From Mycolicibacterium aromaticivorans JS19b1 = JCM 16368 (GTDB lineage: Bacteria > Actinomycetota > Actinomycetes > Mycobacteriales > Mycobacteriaceae), in contig NZ_JALN02000001.1 in NCBI RefSeq assembly GCF_000559085.1, positions 2,294,001-2,358,000 of the forward strand: 64,000 nt of DNA. The letters run 5' to 3'. Position 1 is the stretch's first letter. Every line of letters begins with the position of its first letter. The notes under the pieces were generated by a model that saw nothing but the letters and a program-made list of their open reading frames with translations, searched no databases and was not told the origin of the DNA. This document shows positions 34,741 through 43,850 of the stretch, piece after piece. The position numbers and the translations under genes are program-made.

Positions 34741-36489
34741 TCAGGCGTAGTCGAAATACGTCGTACCCTGGCCGCCAGGCGTCGTGTAGTCGAGGTAGAC
34801 CGGGCCATGCTGGTACGGGGCGTAGCCGGTGTTGACGAGCCCGCTCGTAATCACCGTCGGCCGATTCTGCGACGTGACGGTGTACGAGTACAGCAACACT
34901 CCATCGGGGGTGTAGACGGAGATCCGTGTCCCCACCGGAACGCTGCCGGCGCCGCCGATCATCGAGGACAGGATCGTCCCGTACACGCCGCCGGAGTCGA
35001 TGATCGCCCCGACGTTCGTCGGCGAATTGTTGTTGATCTTTACGTTCAGGTAGGCATCGGGTGCACCGGATACCGAGGTCCTACTCGGGAGTGGGTTGGG
35101 TCCGAACACCATCACGCCGGCGATGCCGAGGAACAGGCTCTGGTAGAGGAACACGCCTTGGCTGAGGTCACCCGGCAGCGCGGTGGTGGGCAGGCCCTGG
35201 GGCCCGGGACCCGCCGCGTTGGCGCCGATTCCCAGTACGCCGGACGCGCCACCCAGCTGGTGGAAGAAAGCCAAAGCGGCTGCGGCGTCCTGAGAGTCGA
35301 CGATGTTGACGTTCGTCGGCCCGGAGACGATGCCGTTTCCGAAGTTCACCGTCGTCGTGTAGGTGGTGGCCGTGTAGGTGAGGCCGCCGCTGTAGCCGCT
35401 CGTGACCGTGCCGGTCGGTGCGCCCAGCGGTGCCGCGTCGCCGACCGATGCCATGGTCACGACCAACCCCGACGAACCGGTGTCGACGAGCACAGGTGTG
35501 CTGGGTCCGCCGTTGATGGTGACGTAGACGATCGGCTCGGTGGTGGACCGCATGGTCACCGGAACCAGCGCATAGACGCGGCTGTTGAGCGCGGCCGTGC
35601 TGACCGCGTTCTGCACCGGTGTGATGCCGCCGGTTCCCTCGAAGGCGCCGACCAGCGGCAGGAACAGTCCCGCGCTGTTGAGTGCGGTGGTGGCCAGCGT
35701 CGGGAGCAACAAGGCCCCTATCAGTCCCACCCCGGCCAGCTCGTGCACGATCGGGACGCCCGAGGTCCTGGCGTACAGCGACTGGGCCGGAGTGATCGAC
35801 GTGCCCCAGGTGTTCAATGCCAGTGCGGCCTGCGTCAGCAGTACCTGCGGGACGATCGACACCAGCCCCGCCGGGATGTTGCCGCTCCCCCACGTCTGTT
35901 GCTGCAGCTCCGACTGCGCCTGTGCGATCTGCTGCAGGGCCAGACTCACCGCGACGTTGGCGACGACCGGCGGCGTCGACGGCAGCCAGGAGTAGCTGCT
36001 GGGCGTCGCGTTGGCGGCGGCAGGCGTGGTCGTGTTGGTGACTGCGGCCACCGTGCGCACGCGAGCCGAATGAGCGGTCGACGTCGTCGGCGTGGGCGTG
36101 GCGATCGGTGTCGTGCTCGCCGTCTCGGTCGATCCGGTGTCCACGGCGGCCGCCGCGGCCGGCGCCTCACTCGCTGCGGCGGACGACGCCTTGCGCGAGC
36201 TGACGTTTGCGCCCGACGACGTCACAGCACTCTGGCGCGCCGAGTGCGCAGTGGACTTCTTGACCGCGGTCGAGTCGGTGGCGCTCGACGTCGTCGAGCT
36301 ACTTTCGGAGCTGCTGGCCGAGGTCTTGCCCGCCCCCGAGGCGCCGGTGTCGGCATAGGCGACGGCGGATCCACCGGCGAGGGCGGCGCCCAGACCCAGG
36401 GTCACGGCGCCGGCACCCAGCCACGCATAAGGCTGACGACGAGGCCGCCGGGCGCGGTGCGCACCCTGTCCGCTGCCGCTGTGCCTCAT
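34741..36489 (-). CDS. Secreted PecA-like aspartic protease without a PE domain
   Basis: A 582-residue exported protein starting at ATG 36489, with GGGGGA just upstream on the - strand. After a basic stretch (HRARRPRRQP) comes a long export signal (LGAGAVTLGLGAALAGGSAV, ending AYADTG), then a Ser/Thr/Ala low-complexity region to about residue 190 and a helical linker. The C-terminal 250 residues form an aspartic protease: Asp336 in VLVDTGSSGLVV and Asp498 in AIIDSGGVYGTI, the arrangement found in PecA/PE_PGRS35, which processes PE_PGRS proteins and LipY. The PE domain is replaced by an ordinary signal sequence, so it should leave by Sec or Tat and not by type VII secretion. Its frame on the opposite strand is open for 669 codons, which is an artefact of codon bias. 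Confidence 0.82.
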   Translation of the reverse strand: MRHSGSGQGAHRARRPRRQPYAWLGAGAVTLGLGAALAGGSAVAYADTGASGAGKTSASSSESSSTTSSATDSTAVKKSTAHSARQSAVTSSGANVSSRKASSAAASEAPAAAAAVDTGSTETASTTPIATPTPTTSTAHSARVRTVAAVTNTTTPAAANATPSSYSWLPSTPPVVANVAVSLALQQIAQAQSELQQQTWGSGNIPAGLVSIVPQVLLTQAALALNTWGTSITPAQSLYARTSGVPIVHELAGVGLIGALLLPTLATTALNSAGLFLPLVGAFEGTGGITPVQNAVSTAALNSRVYALVPVTMRSTTEPIVYVTINGGPSTPVLVDTGSSGLVVTMASVGDAAPLGAPTGTVTSGYSGGLTYTATTYTTTVNFGNGIVSGPTNVNIVDSQDAAAALAFFHQLGGASGVLGIGANAAGPGPQGLPTTALPGDLSQGVFLYQSLFLGIAGVMVFGPNPLPSRTSVSGAPDAYLNVKINNNSPTNVGAIIDSGGVYGTILSSMIGGAGSVPVGTRISVYTPDGVLLYSYTVTSQNRPTVITSGLVNTGYAPYQHGPVYLDYTTPGGQGTTYFDYA

Positions 36490-36661
36490 GGTTCCCCCTG
36501 TACTCCAGCCACATCGCCTGGCTGAGAAATTCCTAAGCGAGTTTGCTGAGTGTCTATCACAACTTGCGGCGGCGGCAATAGGCAACCCGCCTGGCGATCA
36601 CATGTGGATGTCGGCGCGCGCCGAGCGCAACCCTGGCGTCACGTTCGCGGCAGAAAGTTGG

Positions 36662-37018
36662 TCAGGCGGCAAACTGCAGAGTGATGACGGCGTCGCCGGC
36701 GATGACCTGGCCCGGTGCCGGCGTCTGCATGGCAATCTGATTGCGGGCATAGGGGGTGTTCGGCAGATTCGGACCTTTGTCCAGCACCCCGGTCCAGCCC
36801 AGTGTCCGGAGAGCCGAATCTGCGTAGGCCCAGTACATTCCCCGCAAGTCGGGCATGACCAGCGCTTCGCTTGAACGCGCCTGCGGGCTCTGTGTGATCG
36901 CCGAAGTAGCGGTGGGGCCGGCCGAATCAGGCGCGACGACGGGTTGGCCGGCCGACGAGCACGCTCCGATGAAGAACACAGTCGACGCTGTAATGATCAG
37001 TCCGCGTGGCACTTTCAC
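36662..37018 (-). CDS. PASTA-domain lipoprotein
   Basis: A 118-residue lipoprotein with lipobox FIGAC (Cys20) after a hydrophobic signal. After a short Pro/Thr/Ser linker a single PASTA domain covers about residues 54-118 (VMPDLRGMYWAYADSALRTL ... QTPAPGQVIAGDAVITLQF). PASTA modules bind muropeptides or lipid II in PknB and penicillin-binding proteins, so it may sense or hold peptidoglycan at the membrane. The GTG start overlaps the ligD-polymerase stop by 4 nt (GTGA), so it is translated from that message. Confidence 0.8.
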   Translation of the reverse strand: MKVPRGLIITASTVFFIGACSSAGQPVVAPDSAGPTATSAITQSPQARSSEALVMPDLRGMYWAYADSALRTLGWTGVLDKGPNLPNTPYARNQIAMQTPAPGQVIAGDAVITLQFAA

Positions 37019-38067
37019 CTCTTGCGGTTACCGTGTTCATCCCAGTGCGCGGCCACTTTCTTGCTCGGCTGCACGCGCGGCGGTTCGCCCGGCATCTTCG
37101 GATAGTTGGGCGGGTAGGGAAGGTCGCCTAGGCCGCGGTCCTCATCGGCGGCCGCCATCTCCAGCAGCGCATCGATCGAGTGCGCAACCTCGTCCAGGCC
37201 GGCCATCGGATCGCCTCGTTTGGCGATCAGCGACGGCACCGTGGCCATCGTGAAGTCGTCAGGATCGGCGTCGACCAGTTCGTCCCAGGTCAGCGGGGTC
37301 GAGACGGTGGCGATGGGCGTCGCACGCACCGAGTAGGCGCTGGCGAAGGTGCGATCGCGGGCGTTCTGGTTGTAGTCGATGAAGACCCGCTGGCCGCGTT
37401 CTTCTTTCCACCACGACGTGGTCACCATATCCGGTGCCCGGCGTTCGAGTTCGCGCGCCAACGCGATCCCGGCGCGACGCACCGCGGTGAAGTCCCAGTC
37501 CGGCCGAATGCGGACGAACACGTGCACGCCACGGCCGCCGGAGGTTTTCGGGTACCCCACCAGGCCCAGTTCGTCGAGCACCGGCTTGAGGATGTCGACG
37601 GCGATGGTGCGCGCCTCCGCGAAGCCGGTACCCGGTTGCGGGTCGAGGTCCACCCTCAGTTCGTCGGGGTGATCAGTGTCCGGACAGCGAACTTGCCACG
37701 GGTGCAACGTGATTGTGCCCATCTGAGCGGCCCACACGATCGCCGACGGATGGGTCACCTTCAGTGCGTCGGCGGTGCGCCCGGACGGAAAGGTCACCCG
37801 GCAGGTGTGCAGATAGGTGGGGCGCTTTTCGGGCACCCGCTTTTGGTAGATCTCCTCGCCGTCGATCCCGTCCGGGAAGCGCTGCAGGTGAGTCGGGCGG
37901 TCGCGCACTGCGGTCAGCAACTGTCCGCCCGTTGCCACTGTGCGGTAGTACTCGACGAGCTTGCCCTTGGTGCCATTCGACCCGAGTTTGGGGAAGTACA
38001 CCTTGTCCGGGTTGGTGAGCCTGACGGCGACGCCGTCGACGTCGACCTCTTCGGCCTTGGTCCCCAT
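37015..38067 (-). CDS. Standalone LigD-type polymerase/primase (PolD1, Rv3730c type)
   Basis: A 350-residue archaeo-eukaryotic-primase-fold polymerase. Catalytic Asp pair in LRVDLDPQPGTG (about residue 135) and the nucleotide-binding TSGGRGVHVFV. N-terminal NPDKVYFPKLG is the usual LigD polymerase start. It lacks ligase and phosphoesterase domains, like M. tuberculosis Rv3730c. Such polymerases fill gaps with ribonucleotides in end joining or excision repair. It is divergent from ligC (86 bases between starts). Confidence 0.93.
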   Translation of the reverse strand: MGTKAEEVDVDGVAVRLTNPDKVYFPKLGSNGTKGKLVEYYRTVATGGQLLTAVRDRPTHLQRFPDGIDGEEIYQKRVPEKRPTYLHTCRVTFPSGRTADALKVTHPSAIVWAAQMGTITLHPWQVRCPDTDHPDELRVDLDPQPGTGFAEARTIAVDILKPVLDELGLVGYPKTSGGRGVHVFVRIRPDWDFTAVRRAGIALARELERRAPDMVTTSWWKEERGQRVFIDYNQNARDRTFASAYSVRATPIATVSTPLTWDELVDADPDDFTMATVPSLIAKRGDPMAGLDEVAHSIDALLEMAAADEDRGLGDLPYPPNYPKMPGEPPRVQPSKKVAAHWDEHGNRKR

Positions 38068-38153
38068 CAGAACGACCGGTTGAATCGGGGTCTGCTCACG
38101 CTATTCAACCTACTCACGCGCGAAGCCCCCTCGCACGCGACGAGAATGAAACC

Positions 38154-39218
38154 ATGCAGCTGCCCATCAATCCCCCGGTGTCACCGATGCTCGCCAAGCC
38201 GGTGCGCACCATCCCGCCCGACGCCTCCTATGAACCGAAGTGGGATGGGTTCCGCTCGATCTGCTTCCGGGACAGCCATGACGTGGTCCTGGGCAGCCGC
38301 AACGAGAAGCCGATGACGCGCTATTTTCCCGAGTTGGTCAGCGCCGCCCTCGCCGAGCTGCCTGAGCGGTGCGTAATCGACGGCGAGATCGTCATCGCCA
38401 CCGACGGCGGGCTGGACTTCGAGGCGCTGCAACAGCGGATACACCCCGCGGACTCCCGCGTACGCATGCTCGCCGAGAAGACTCCGGCCGCGTTCATCGC
38501 GTTCGATCTACTCGCGCTCGGCGACGACGATTTCACCGGGCGCCCGTTCAGCGAGCGTCGCGCCGCACTGACAGCGGCGCTGGCCGAAGCCGGCGCGTCA
38601 TTCCATGTCACGCCCGCGACCACCGATGCGGACACCGCGCAGCGATGGTTCTCGGAATTCGAAGGAGCCGGCCTCGACGGGGTGATCGCCAAACCGCTGA
38701 CGATCACCTACCAGCCCGACAAGCGGGTTATGTTCAAGATCAAGCACGAGCGCACCGCGGACTGTGTTGTCGCCGGGTACCGCGTGCACAAGTCGAGCGA
38801 CGACGCGATCGGTTCGCTGCTCCTCGGGCTCTACAAGGACGACGGGGCCTTGGCGTCGGTCGGAGTGATCGGGGCGTTCCCGATGGCCGAGCGGCGGCGG
38901 CTGTTCACCGAGTTACAGCCTCTGGTAACCGAATTCGACTCTCACCCGTGGAACTGGGCTGCGCTCGAGGCCGGCGAACGCACACCCCAGAAGAATGCCG
39001 GCTCTCGATGGAACGCCGGCAAGGACTTGTCGTTCGTGCCGCTACGGCCCGAACGGGTGGTGGAAGTGCGCTACGACCACATGGAAGGTGAGCGATTCCG
39101 GCACACCGCCCAGTTCAATCGTTGGCGTCCCGACCGCGATCCACGCTCCTGCACCTACGAGCAGCTGGAGCAGCCCGCGACCTTCAGCCTCGGCGAGATC
39201 GTGCCTGGTCTGGGCTAG
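38154..39218 (+). CDS. ligC: ATP-dependent DNA ligase LigC
   Basis: A 354-residue ligase. The adenylated lysine is Lys29 in YEPKWDGFRS (motif I); motif III VIDGEIVIA, motif IV GLDGVIAK and motif V MFKIKHERTADCVV follow, and an OB-fold domain completes the core. It matches M. tuberculosis Rv3731. With the adjacent polymerase it forms a minor end-joining or base-excision repair module. Its stop overlaps by 4 bases the stop of the convergent DUF302 gene. Confidence 0.95.
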   Translation: MQLPINPPVSPMLAKPVRTIPPDASYEPKWDGFRSICFRDSHDVVLGSRNEKPMTRYFPELVSAALAELPERCVIDGEIVIATDGGLDFEALQQRIHPADSRVRMLAEKTPAAFIAFDLLALGDDDFTGRPFSERRAALTAALAEAGASFHVTPATTDADTAQRWFSEFEGAGLDGVIAKPLTITYQPDKRVMFKIKHERTADCVVAGYRVHKSSDDAIGSLLLGLYKDDGALASVGVIGAFPMAERRRLFTELQPLVTEFDSHPWNWAALEAGERTPQKNAGSRWNAGKDLSFVPLRPERVVEVRYDHMEGERFRHTAQFNRWRPDRDPRSCTYEQLEQPATFSLGEIVPGLG

Positions 39219-39613
39219 GCATTCAGCGCGGCGATGGCGGCGCCGAGCTTATCGGCCACCTCCTGAGCGACGGGCTGAAGTTGGGGTTCTTCGGTCACGT
39301 CCACGAGCAGCTGCGGGTTCATCGCCTCGACAAGGGTTCGGTCCGGATCATCCGGGTCACTGCGAACGACGACGTTGCACGGCAGCAGTAGGCCTATCTG
39401 CCGGTCGACCCCGATCGCCCGGTGCGCCAGCGGTGGGTTGCAGGCGCCGAGAATCAGATAGTTCTCCATGTCTTCGTTGAGCTTGTTCTTCATCGTCGCC
39501 TTGACATCGATTTCGGTGAGCACACCAAAACCCTGATCTGCCAGCGCCTTACGCGTTCGCGCGACGGCGTCGCCGAAAGGCGTGTCGAGGCTGGCGGTCA
39601 ACGCGATGCTCAT
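39215..39613 (-). CDS. DUF302-domain protein
   Basis: A 132-residue protein of the DUF302 fold (TT1751-like). Conserved segments: TRKALADQGFGVLTEIDV, YLILGACNPPLAHRAI with the single Cys, and LLLPCNVVVR. AAAGGAG precedes ATG 39613. It is 28 bases downstream of a CsoR-family gene on the same strand, and similar DUF302 proteins often accompany persulfide or copper regulators. The fold may bind heme or metals; no reaction is known. Confidence 0.85.
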   Translation of the reverse strand: MSIALTASLDTPFGDAVARTRKALADQGFGVLTEIDVKATMKNKLNEDMENYLILGACNPPLAHRAIGVDRQIGLLLPCNVVVRSDPDDPDRTLVEAMNPQLLVDVTEEPQLQPVAQEVADKLGAAIAALNA

Positions 39614-39641
39614 GATGACTCCTTTGTCGTCGTCGTCGTCG

Positions 39642-39929
<288 letters not shown>

Positions 39930-39944
39930 CTACTTAGTGTCAGC

Positions 39945-39960
39945 TTACCCGTGGGGGTAT
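39945..39960. promoter_or_regulatory. CsoR/CstR-type operator, copy 1
   Basis: TTACCC-GTGG-GGGTAT, one base from the perfect form seen in copies 2 and 3, 34 bases upstream of the regulator start. It probably gives autoregulation of the regulator and DUF302 genes. Confidence 0.75.
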
Positions 39961-40019
39961 TGAGCATTGGTAACAACGATCCACCCGGCGGGTCAATTCC
40001 CCGCGAGCGCTCCGCCAGT

Positions 40020-40035
40020 ATACCCACCTGGGTAT
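40020..40035. promoter_or_regulatory. CsoR/CstR-type operator, copy 2
   Basis: ATACCC-ACCT-GGGTAT, a perfect 6-bp inverted repeat with a 4-base centre. It has the form of the type 2 operators of the CsoR family. It is 35 bp from copy 3 and faces the rhodanese fragment and the small Cys-rich gene. Confidence 0.8.
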
Positions 40036-40054
40036 ATCCCACGGGCGGGAATGC

Positions 40055-40070
40055 ATACCCCCATGGGTAT
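40055..40070. promoter_or_regulatory. CsoR/CstR-type operator, copy 3
   Basis: ATACCC-CCAT-GGGTAT, a perfect inverted repeat. It covers the first possible ATG (40063) of the truncated rhodanese. Confidence 0.8.
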
Positions 40071-40236
40071 GTTCAGCAGACTGACGGACCGCCGCAAGCG
40101 GTGGCGCGTCGTGCACTGCGCGGGTGGCTGGCGTTGCAGTGTGGCCGCTTTGCTGTTGCACGCCAACGGCATTCAGCAGGTGTCCGACCTGCTTGGCGGA
40201 TACAACGCATGGGTCGCTGCGCACGCGACCGAGTGA
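40063..40236 (+). pseudogene. Truncated rhodanese (sulfurtransferase) C-terminal fragment
   Basis: A 57-residue frame from ATG 40063 that carries only the second half of a rhodanese domain: VVHCAGGWRCSVAALLLHAN holds the active-site loop with the persulfide Cys, and DLLGGYNAWVA is the usual C-terminal end. The first half of a rhodanese (about 50-60 residues) is missing and is not found in any frame before it. No clear ribosome site is present. It was probably part of the CsoR/CstR regulon, because operators 2 and 3 lie in front of it. It could still be made as a short peptide, but a folded enzyme is unlikely. Confidence 0.65.
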
Positions 40237-40263
40237 CCGTAGATAAACGAAAGGAATCAGAAC

Positions 40264-40404
40264 ATGTGCTACGCAGTCAACTGCCCGGCCTGTGGCAAGA
40301 CGACGTGGGATGGCTGCGGCCAACACGTCGAAGGTGTGATGCGGGCGATCCTGCCCGAACGGCGGTGCCAGTGCAACAACGGGCGCACAGAGCCGCGCCG
40401 CTGA
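40264..40404 (+). CDS. 46-residue Cys-rich (zinc-ribbon-like) protein
   Basis: A short gene with a good ribosome site (AAGGAA 40251-40256, 7 nt before ATG). The peptide has Cys2, the pair Cys7/Cys10 in NCPACGK, Cys18, His21 in GCGQHVEGV, and a last pair C-x-C in RRCQCNN, enough ligands for one zinc or a thiol-reactive centre. It follows the truncated rhodanese and the three regulator sites, so it may belong to the same sulfur- or metal-stress group. I know no function for it. Confidence 0.7.
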   Translation: MCYAVNCPACGKTTWDGCGQHVEGVMRAILPERRCQCNNGRTEPRR

Positions 40405-40408
40405 CGGT

Positions 40409-40897
40409 CTAGTCGAGCGAGCCCGGCGGGCGGGACACGCACTGCGCCGAGTAGAGCTCGACACCGAGCTTGTTCATCAGCTCGAGCTGCGTCTCGAGGT
40501 AGTCGATGTGGTGTTCCTCGTCGGCAACGATGTCCTCGAAGAGGTTGGCCGTGGTCGAGTCCTGCTTCTCACGGCACAGCACGATGGCCGGCTTCAACCG
40601 GTTGACCACTTCGTACTCCAGCGCCAGGTCGCTCTCGAACTGTTCGCGAATCGTCTGGCCGATGTTCAGTGTGCCGATGCGTTGGTAGTTGGGCAGCCCA
40701 TCGAGGATCAGGATCCGGTCGGTGACGCGCTCGGCGTGGCGCATCTCGTCGAACGACTCGTCGCGGGTGTGCTTGGCCAGCTCGGTGAAGCCCCAGTTGT
40801 CCTGCATCTTGGAGTGCAGGAAGTATTGATTGATCGCGGTCAGTTCGCTTGTCAGCTGCTGATTCAGGAGTGTGAGAACCTCGCTGTCGCCTTGCAT
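40409..40897 (-). CDS. bfr: Bacterioferritin
   Basis: A 162-residue iron-storage subunit; 24 subunits form a shell that oxidises Fe(II) and stores the mineral. ATG 40897 has AGGAGA upstream and gives the normal N terminus MQGDSEVLTLLNQQLTSELT. Ferroxidase ligands Glu18, Glu and His in ESFDEMRHAER, and EEHHIDYLE are present; Met52 in DEMRH is the heme ligand, so it is a heme-containing BfrA type. It is divergent from irtA, whose promoter carries an IdeR box; iron-replete induction of bfrA by IdeR is known in mycobacteria. Confidence 0.95.
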   Translation of the reverse strand: MQGDSEVLTLLNQQLTSELTAINQYFLHSKMQDNWGFTELAKHTRDESFDEMRHAERVTDRILILDGLPNYQRIGTLNIGQTIREQFESDLALEYEVVNRLKPAIVLCREKQDSTTANLFEDIVADEEHHIDYLETQLELMNKLGVELYSAQCVSRPPGSLD

Positions 40898-41306
40898 TAA
40901 CTTTCTCCTGTCATCGCTGAAGCCACAATTAGCGGGCTGCCGAATTGGGCTGAATCCAACCAACACCTATGGGTGAATCTAGTACAGGACCACTGCGTGA
41001 GCGGCGCTTCTCTCAGCACCAGATCGGTGTTGTCGCGCTTGCACTTTGGCACGTCGCGACGCCGTCGGCAACTTAGATGAGGCTGGACTGCCCGCACGAC
41101 AATATAGTTAGTCTGGGCTTAGTTTTTGACCGCAATACGTCCCGAGCGACATCTCAATTAAGTAATTTTCACCAACGATATTTTTGGCATGCGCACCCAT
41201 CACTTGCCGTCTCGTACAGCCCAACCGGCGCGAGAGGGAGGCCTGGCGGGTTAGTTAGCTTAGGTTAAGCTAACTAACCGATGGCTCGCGAGCAGAGGAC
41301 ACCGTG
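40898..41306. other. Divergent bfr-irtA intergenic region
   Basis: About 410 bases without a supported gene. The part from 41080 to 41220 is clearly poorer in G+C than the rest of the window (runs such as TTTTTGACC and AATTAAGTAATTTT). The right end holds the IdeR-type palindrome. No RNA gene is recognised. Confidence 0.7.
41249..41279. promoter_or_regulatory. IdeR (iron repressor) operator upstream of irtAB
   Basis: GGTTAGTTAGCTTA (41249-41262) and TAAGCTAACTAACC (41266-41279) form a perfect 14-bp inverted repeat around GGT. The inner 19 bases TTAGCTTAGGTTAAGCTAA follow the IdeR/DtxR pattern TTAGGTTAGGCTAACCTAA. It ends 28 bases before the irtA start, as expected for repression when iron is sufficient. 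Confidence 0.88.
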
Positions 41307-43850
41307 ATGGGACGAGGTCTCCAAGGCGCCATGCTGCGCGGATTCGGCGGGCGCGACCACCTCGCGACCGTCGAATATGTCGAGTACATCGCTCCCCACT
41401 GCGTCCGGATCACCATGTCCTCGCCGACCTTGTTCGACGACGTCGACGCCGGGCCGACAACCTGGCTGCGGTTCTGGTTTCCCGATCCAGCCGGGGGAAG
41501 CACCGAGTTCCAACGCGCCTACACGCTCGTCTGGGCCGACGCCGACGTCGGCCACTTCGCCATCGACGTCGTGCTCCACGAGCCTGCCGGCCCAGCATGC
41601 ACGTGGGCCTCGACCGCCGCGCCGGGCATCACCATTCCGGTGGTGTCGCTGGGATCCTCGCCGTTCGTCGTGCCCGAGGAACTCCCGGCGGGTTTTCTGC
41701 TCGTCGGGGACTCGGCGTCCATCCCGGCGATCAACTCGATCGTTGCCGCGCTGCCCCCCGAGGTTGACGTCGAGGTATACCTCGAACGCCATTGCGACCA
41801 CGATGAACTCATCCCGCTCGCCGAACACCCGCGTCGGCACCTGCACTGGGTGACGCGAATCGACGACAGGTCCCTGGCCGCAGCCATCGAGGACCGGGAC
41901 TGGTCCAACTGGTCGGCATGGGCCGGACCAGAGGCCGGTGCGCTCAAACATCTGCGAAAAAGGCTGAAAGACACCTTCGGATTCCCGAAGGCAGAAGTGA
42001 AGGCCCAGGCGTACTGGACGCAGGGGCGCGAGATGGGCAGCACCCGCGACGACGATGCCCCCATGCCTCTCGCTGAAACCCCCTCGCCGACAACGGCACT
42101 GGCACCCTCGACCGTCGCCAGGGGCACATGGCGCTCTCAGGCCGGCAAAGAGCTTCTCGCACCGGTGAAGTCACAGCTGATCGTCGCCGGTGTGCTGCAG
42201 GCACTGCTCACCCTGCTCCAGCTCGCTCCGTTCGTGGTCCTGGTCGAGCTGGCGCAGCAGTTGCTCGGCGGCCCCGACCAAACCCGGGTGTGGAACACGG
42301 TGACCGTGTTCGTCGTGCTGCTGACCACCGGCACCACACTGGGTGCGGTTCTGGTGCTGTGGCTGCATGTGGTCGACATGCGGTTCAGCGCCGAGGTGCG
42401 GCGCCGGCTGCTCGACAAACTGGCCCAAATGCCGTTGGGCTGGTTCACCGATCGCGGATCGGGCTCGGTGAAGAAACTCATCCAAGACGACACCCTGTCG
42501 CTGCACTACCTGGTGACGCACGCGGTGTGCGACGCGGTCGCGGCGGTGGTCGCGCCGATCGCGGTGCTGATCTACCTGTTCGCCGTCGACTGGGGCATGG
42601 CCCTGATCCTGTTCGTGCCGATTCTCGTCTACATCGTCACCACCTGGACCATGGTCTATCAGAGCGGCCCGAAGATCGCCGAGGCATCTCGCTGGGCCGA
42701 GCAGATGAACGGCGAGTCGGCGGTATTCCTGGAGGGCCAGCCGGTGATTCGGGTTTTCGGCGGCGCAGCGGCCTCGTCGTTCCGCCGCCGACTGAACGGT
42801 TACATCGCGTTCCTTAACGAATGGCAGCGCCCGTTCATCGGCAAGAAGACCTTCATGGACCTGGTCACCCGGCCGAGCACTTTCTTGTGGCTCATCGTCA
42901 CCGCGGGCACCGCGTTCGTGGCCGCCGGCTGGACAGCGCCCACCGCACTGCTTCCATTCCTGTTGCTGGGCACCACCTTCGGCAGTCGCCTGCTGGGCGT
43001 CGGCTACGGTCTTGGCGGCATCCGGGAAGGGGCGCAGGCAGCCCGGCGCATCGCGGTCACGCTTGACGAAACAGAATTGAGCACCCGATCCGAGGAGGCG
43101 CCGGCATCTGCCGCGCCGGCGGGCGTGACCTTCGACGCCGTCAGCTTCGGCTATCGCCCGGGTATGCCTGTGATCCACGACGTGACGCTGACTCTGAAGG
43201 CCGGAACCGTCACCGCTCTGGTCGGGCCGTCGGGCTCGGGCAAGTCCACCCTGGCGGCGCTGTTGGCGCGCTTTCAGGACGTCGACACCGGCGCGATCCG
43301 GATCGACGGCCGCGACATCCGCACCATGTCCCCCGACGAGCTGTACAGCCGAGTCGGGTTCGTGTTCCAGGATATTCAGCTGGTCGCCGGAACCGTACGC
43401 GACAACATTGCGCTCGCCCGGCCGGAGGCTGCGGCCGTCGACATCGAACGCGCCGCACGCAACGCGCAGATCCACGACCGGATCCTGCAGTTGCCCGACG
43501 GGTACGACACCGTCATCGGGGCGAACGCCCCACTGTCGGGCGGTGAGAAACAACGCCTCACCATCGCTCGCGCACTACTGGCCGACACCCCGATCCTGAT
43601 CCTCGACGAGGCCACGTCATTCGCCGACCCCGAATCCGAATATCTGGTGCAGCAGGCATTGAGCTCGTTGATCGACAACCGCACGGTGTTGGTGATCGCC
43701 CACCGACTGCACACCATCACCGGTGCCGACCAGATCGTCGTGCTCGACGGTGGCCGTATCGCCGAGGTCGGCACCCATCCGCAGCTGCTCGCCACCGACG
43801 GGCGCTACCGACGCCTGTGGGACGGACGACTGGCCGGTGCCGCCCGATGA
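41307..43850 (+). CDS. irtA: Iron-siderophore ABC transporter IrtA (FAD domain, permease and ATPase)
   Basis: An 847-residue half-transporter. The N-terminal 235 residues are a siderophore-interacting FAD domain that reduces the ferric mycobactin complex ([17 protein letters not shown], then [13 protein letters not shown]). A membrane domain of about six spans follows (residues about 290-560), then the ATPase with Walker [14 protein letters not shown], signature LSGGEKQRL and [13 protein letters not shown] 41307 is preferred to GTG 41304. It pairs with IrtB, overlapping it by 4 nt, and is controlled by the IdeR box upstream. It imports iron-loaded mycobactin or carboxymycobactin into the cell. 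Confidence 0.96.
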   Translation: MGRGLQGAMLRGFGGRDHLATVEYVEYIAPHCVRITMSSPTLFDDVDAGPTTWLRFWFPDPAGGSTEFQRAYTLVWADADVGHFAIDVVLHEPAGPACTWASTAAPGITIPVVSLGSSPFVVPEELPAGFLLVGDSASIPAINSIVAALPPEVDVEVYLERHCDHDELIPLAEHPRRHLHWVTRIDDRSLAAAIEDRDWSNWSAWAGPEAGALKHLRKRLKDTFGFPKAEVKAQAYWTQGREMGSTRDDDAPMPLAETPSPTTALAPSTVARGTWRSQAGKELLAPVKSQLIVAGVLQALLTLLQLAPFVVLVELAQQLLGGPDQTRVWNTVTVFVVLLTTGTTLGAVLVLWLHVVDMRFSAEVRRRLLDKLAQMPLGWFTDRGSGSVKKLIQDDTLSLHYLVTHAVCDAVAAVVAPIAVLIYLFAVDWGMALILFVPILVYIVTTWTMVYQSGPKIAEASRWAEQMNGESAVFLEGQPVIRVFGGAAASSFRRRLNGYIAFLNEWQRPFIGKKTFMDLVTRPSTFLWLIVTAGTAFVAAGWTAPTALLPFLLLGTTFGSRLLGVGYGLGGIREGAQAARRIAVTLDETELSTRSEEAPASAAPAGVTFDAVSFGYRPGMPVIHDVTLTLKAGTVTALVGPSGSGKSTLAALLARFQDVDTGAIRIDGRDIRTMSPDELYSRVGFVFQDIQLVAGTVRDNIALARPEAAAVDIERAARNAQIHDRILQLPDGYDTVIGANAPLSGGEKQRLTIARALLADTPILILDEATSFADPESEYLVQQALSSLIDNRTVLVIAHRLHTITGADQIVVLDGGRIAEVGTHPQLLATDGRYRRLWDGRLAGAAR

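Noticed and set aside
34516..36525. A 669-codon open frame on the + strand opposite the PecA-like gene
   Set aside because: Its translation is Arg-, Gly- and Asp-rich without a domain, as expected for the antisense of a high-GC gene; the - strand frame has a signal peptide and both catalytic Asp motifs.
39967..40236. An 89-residue protein starting at TTG 39967 as a full rhodanese
   Set aside because: The first 32 residues cross all the operator sequence, are Pro-rich and do not look like the rhodanese N-terminal half.
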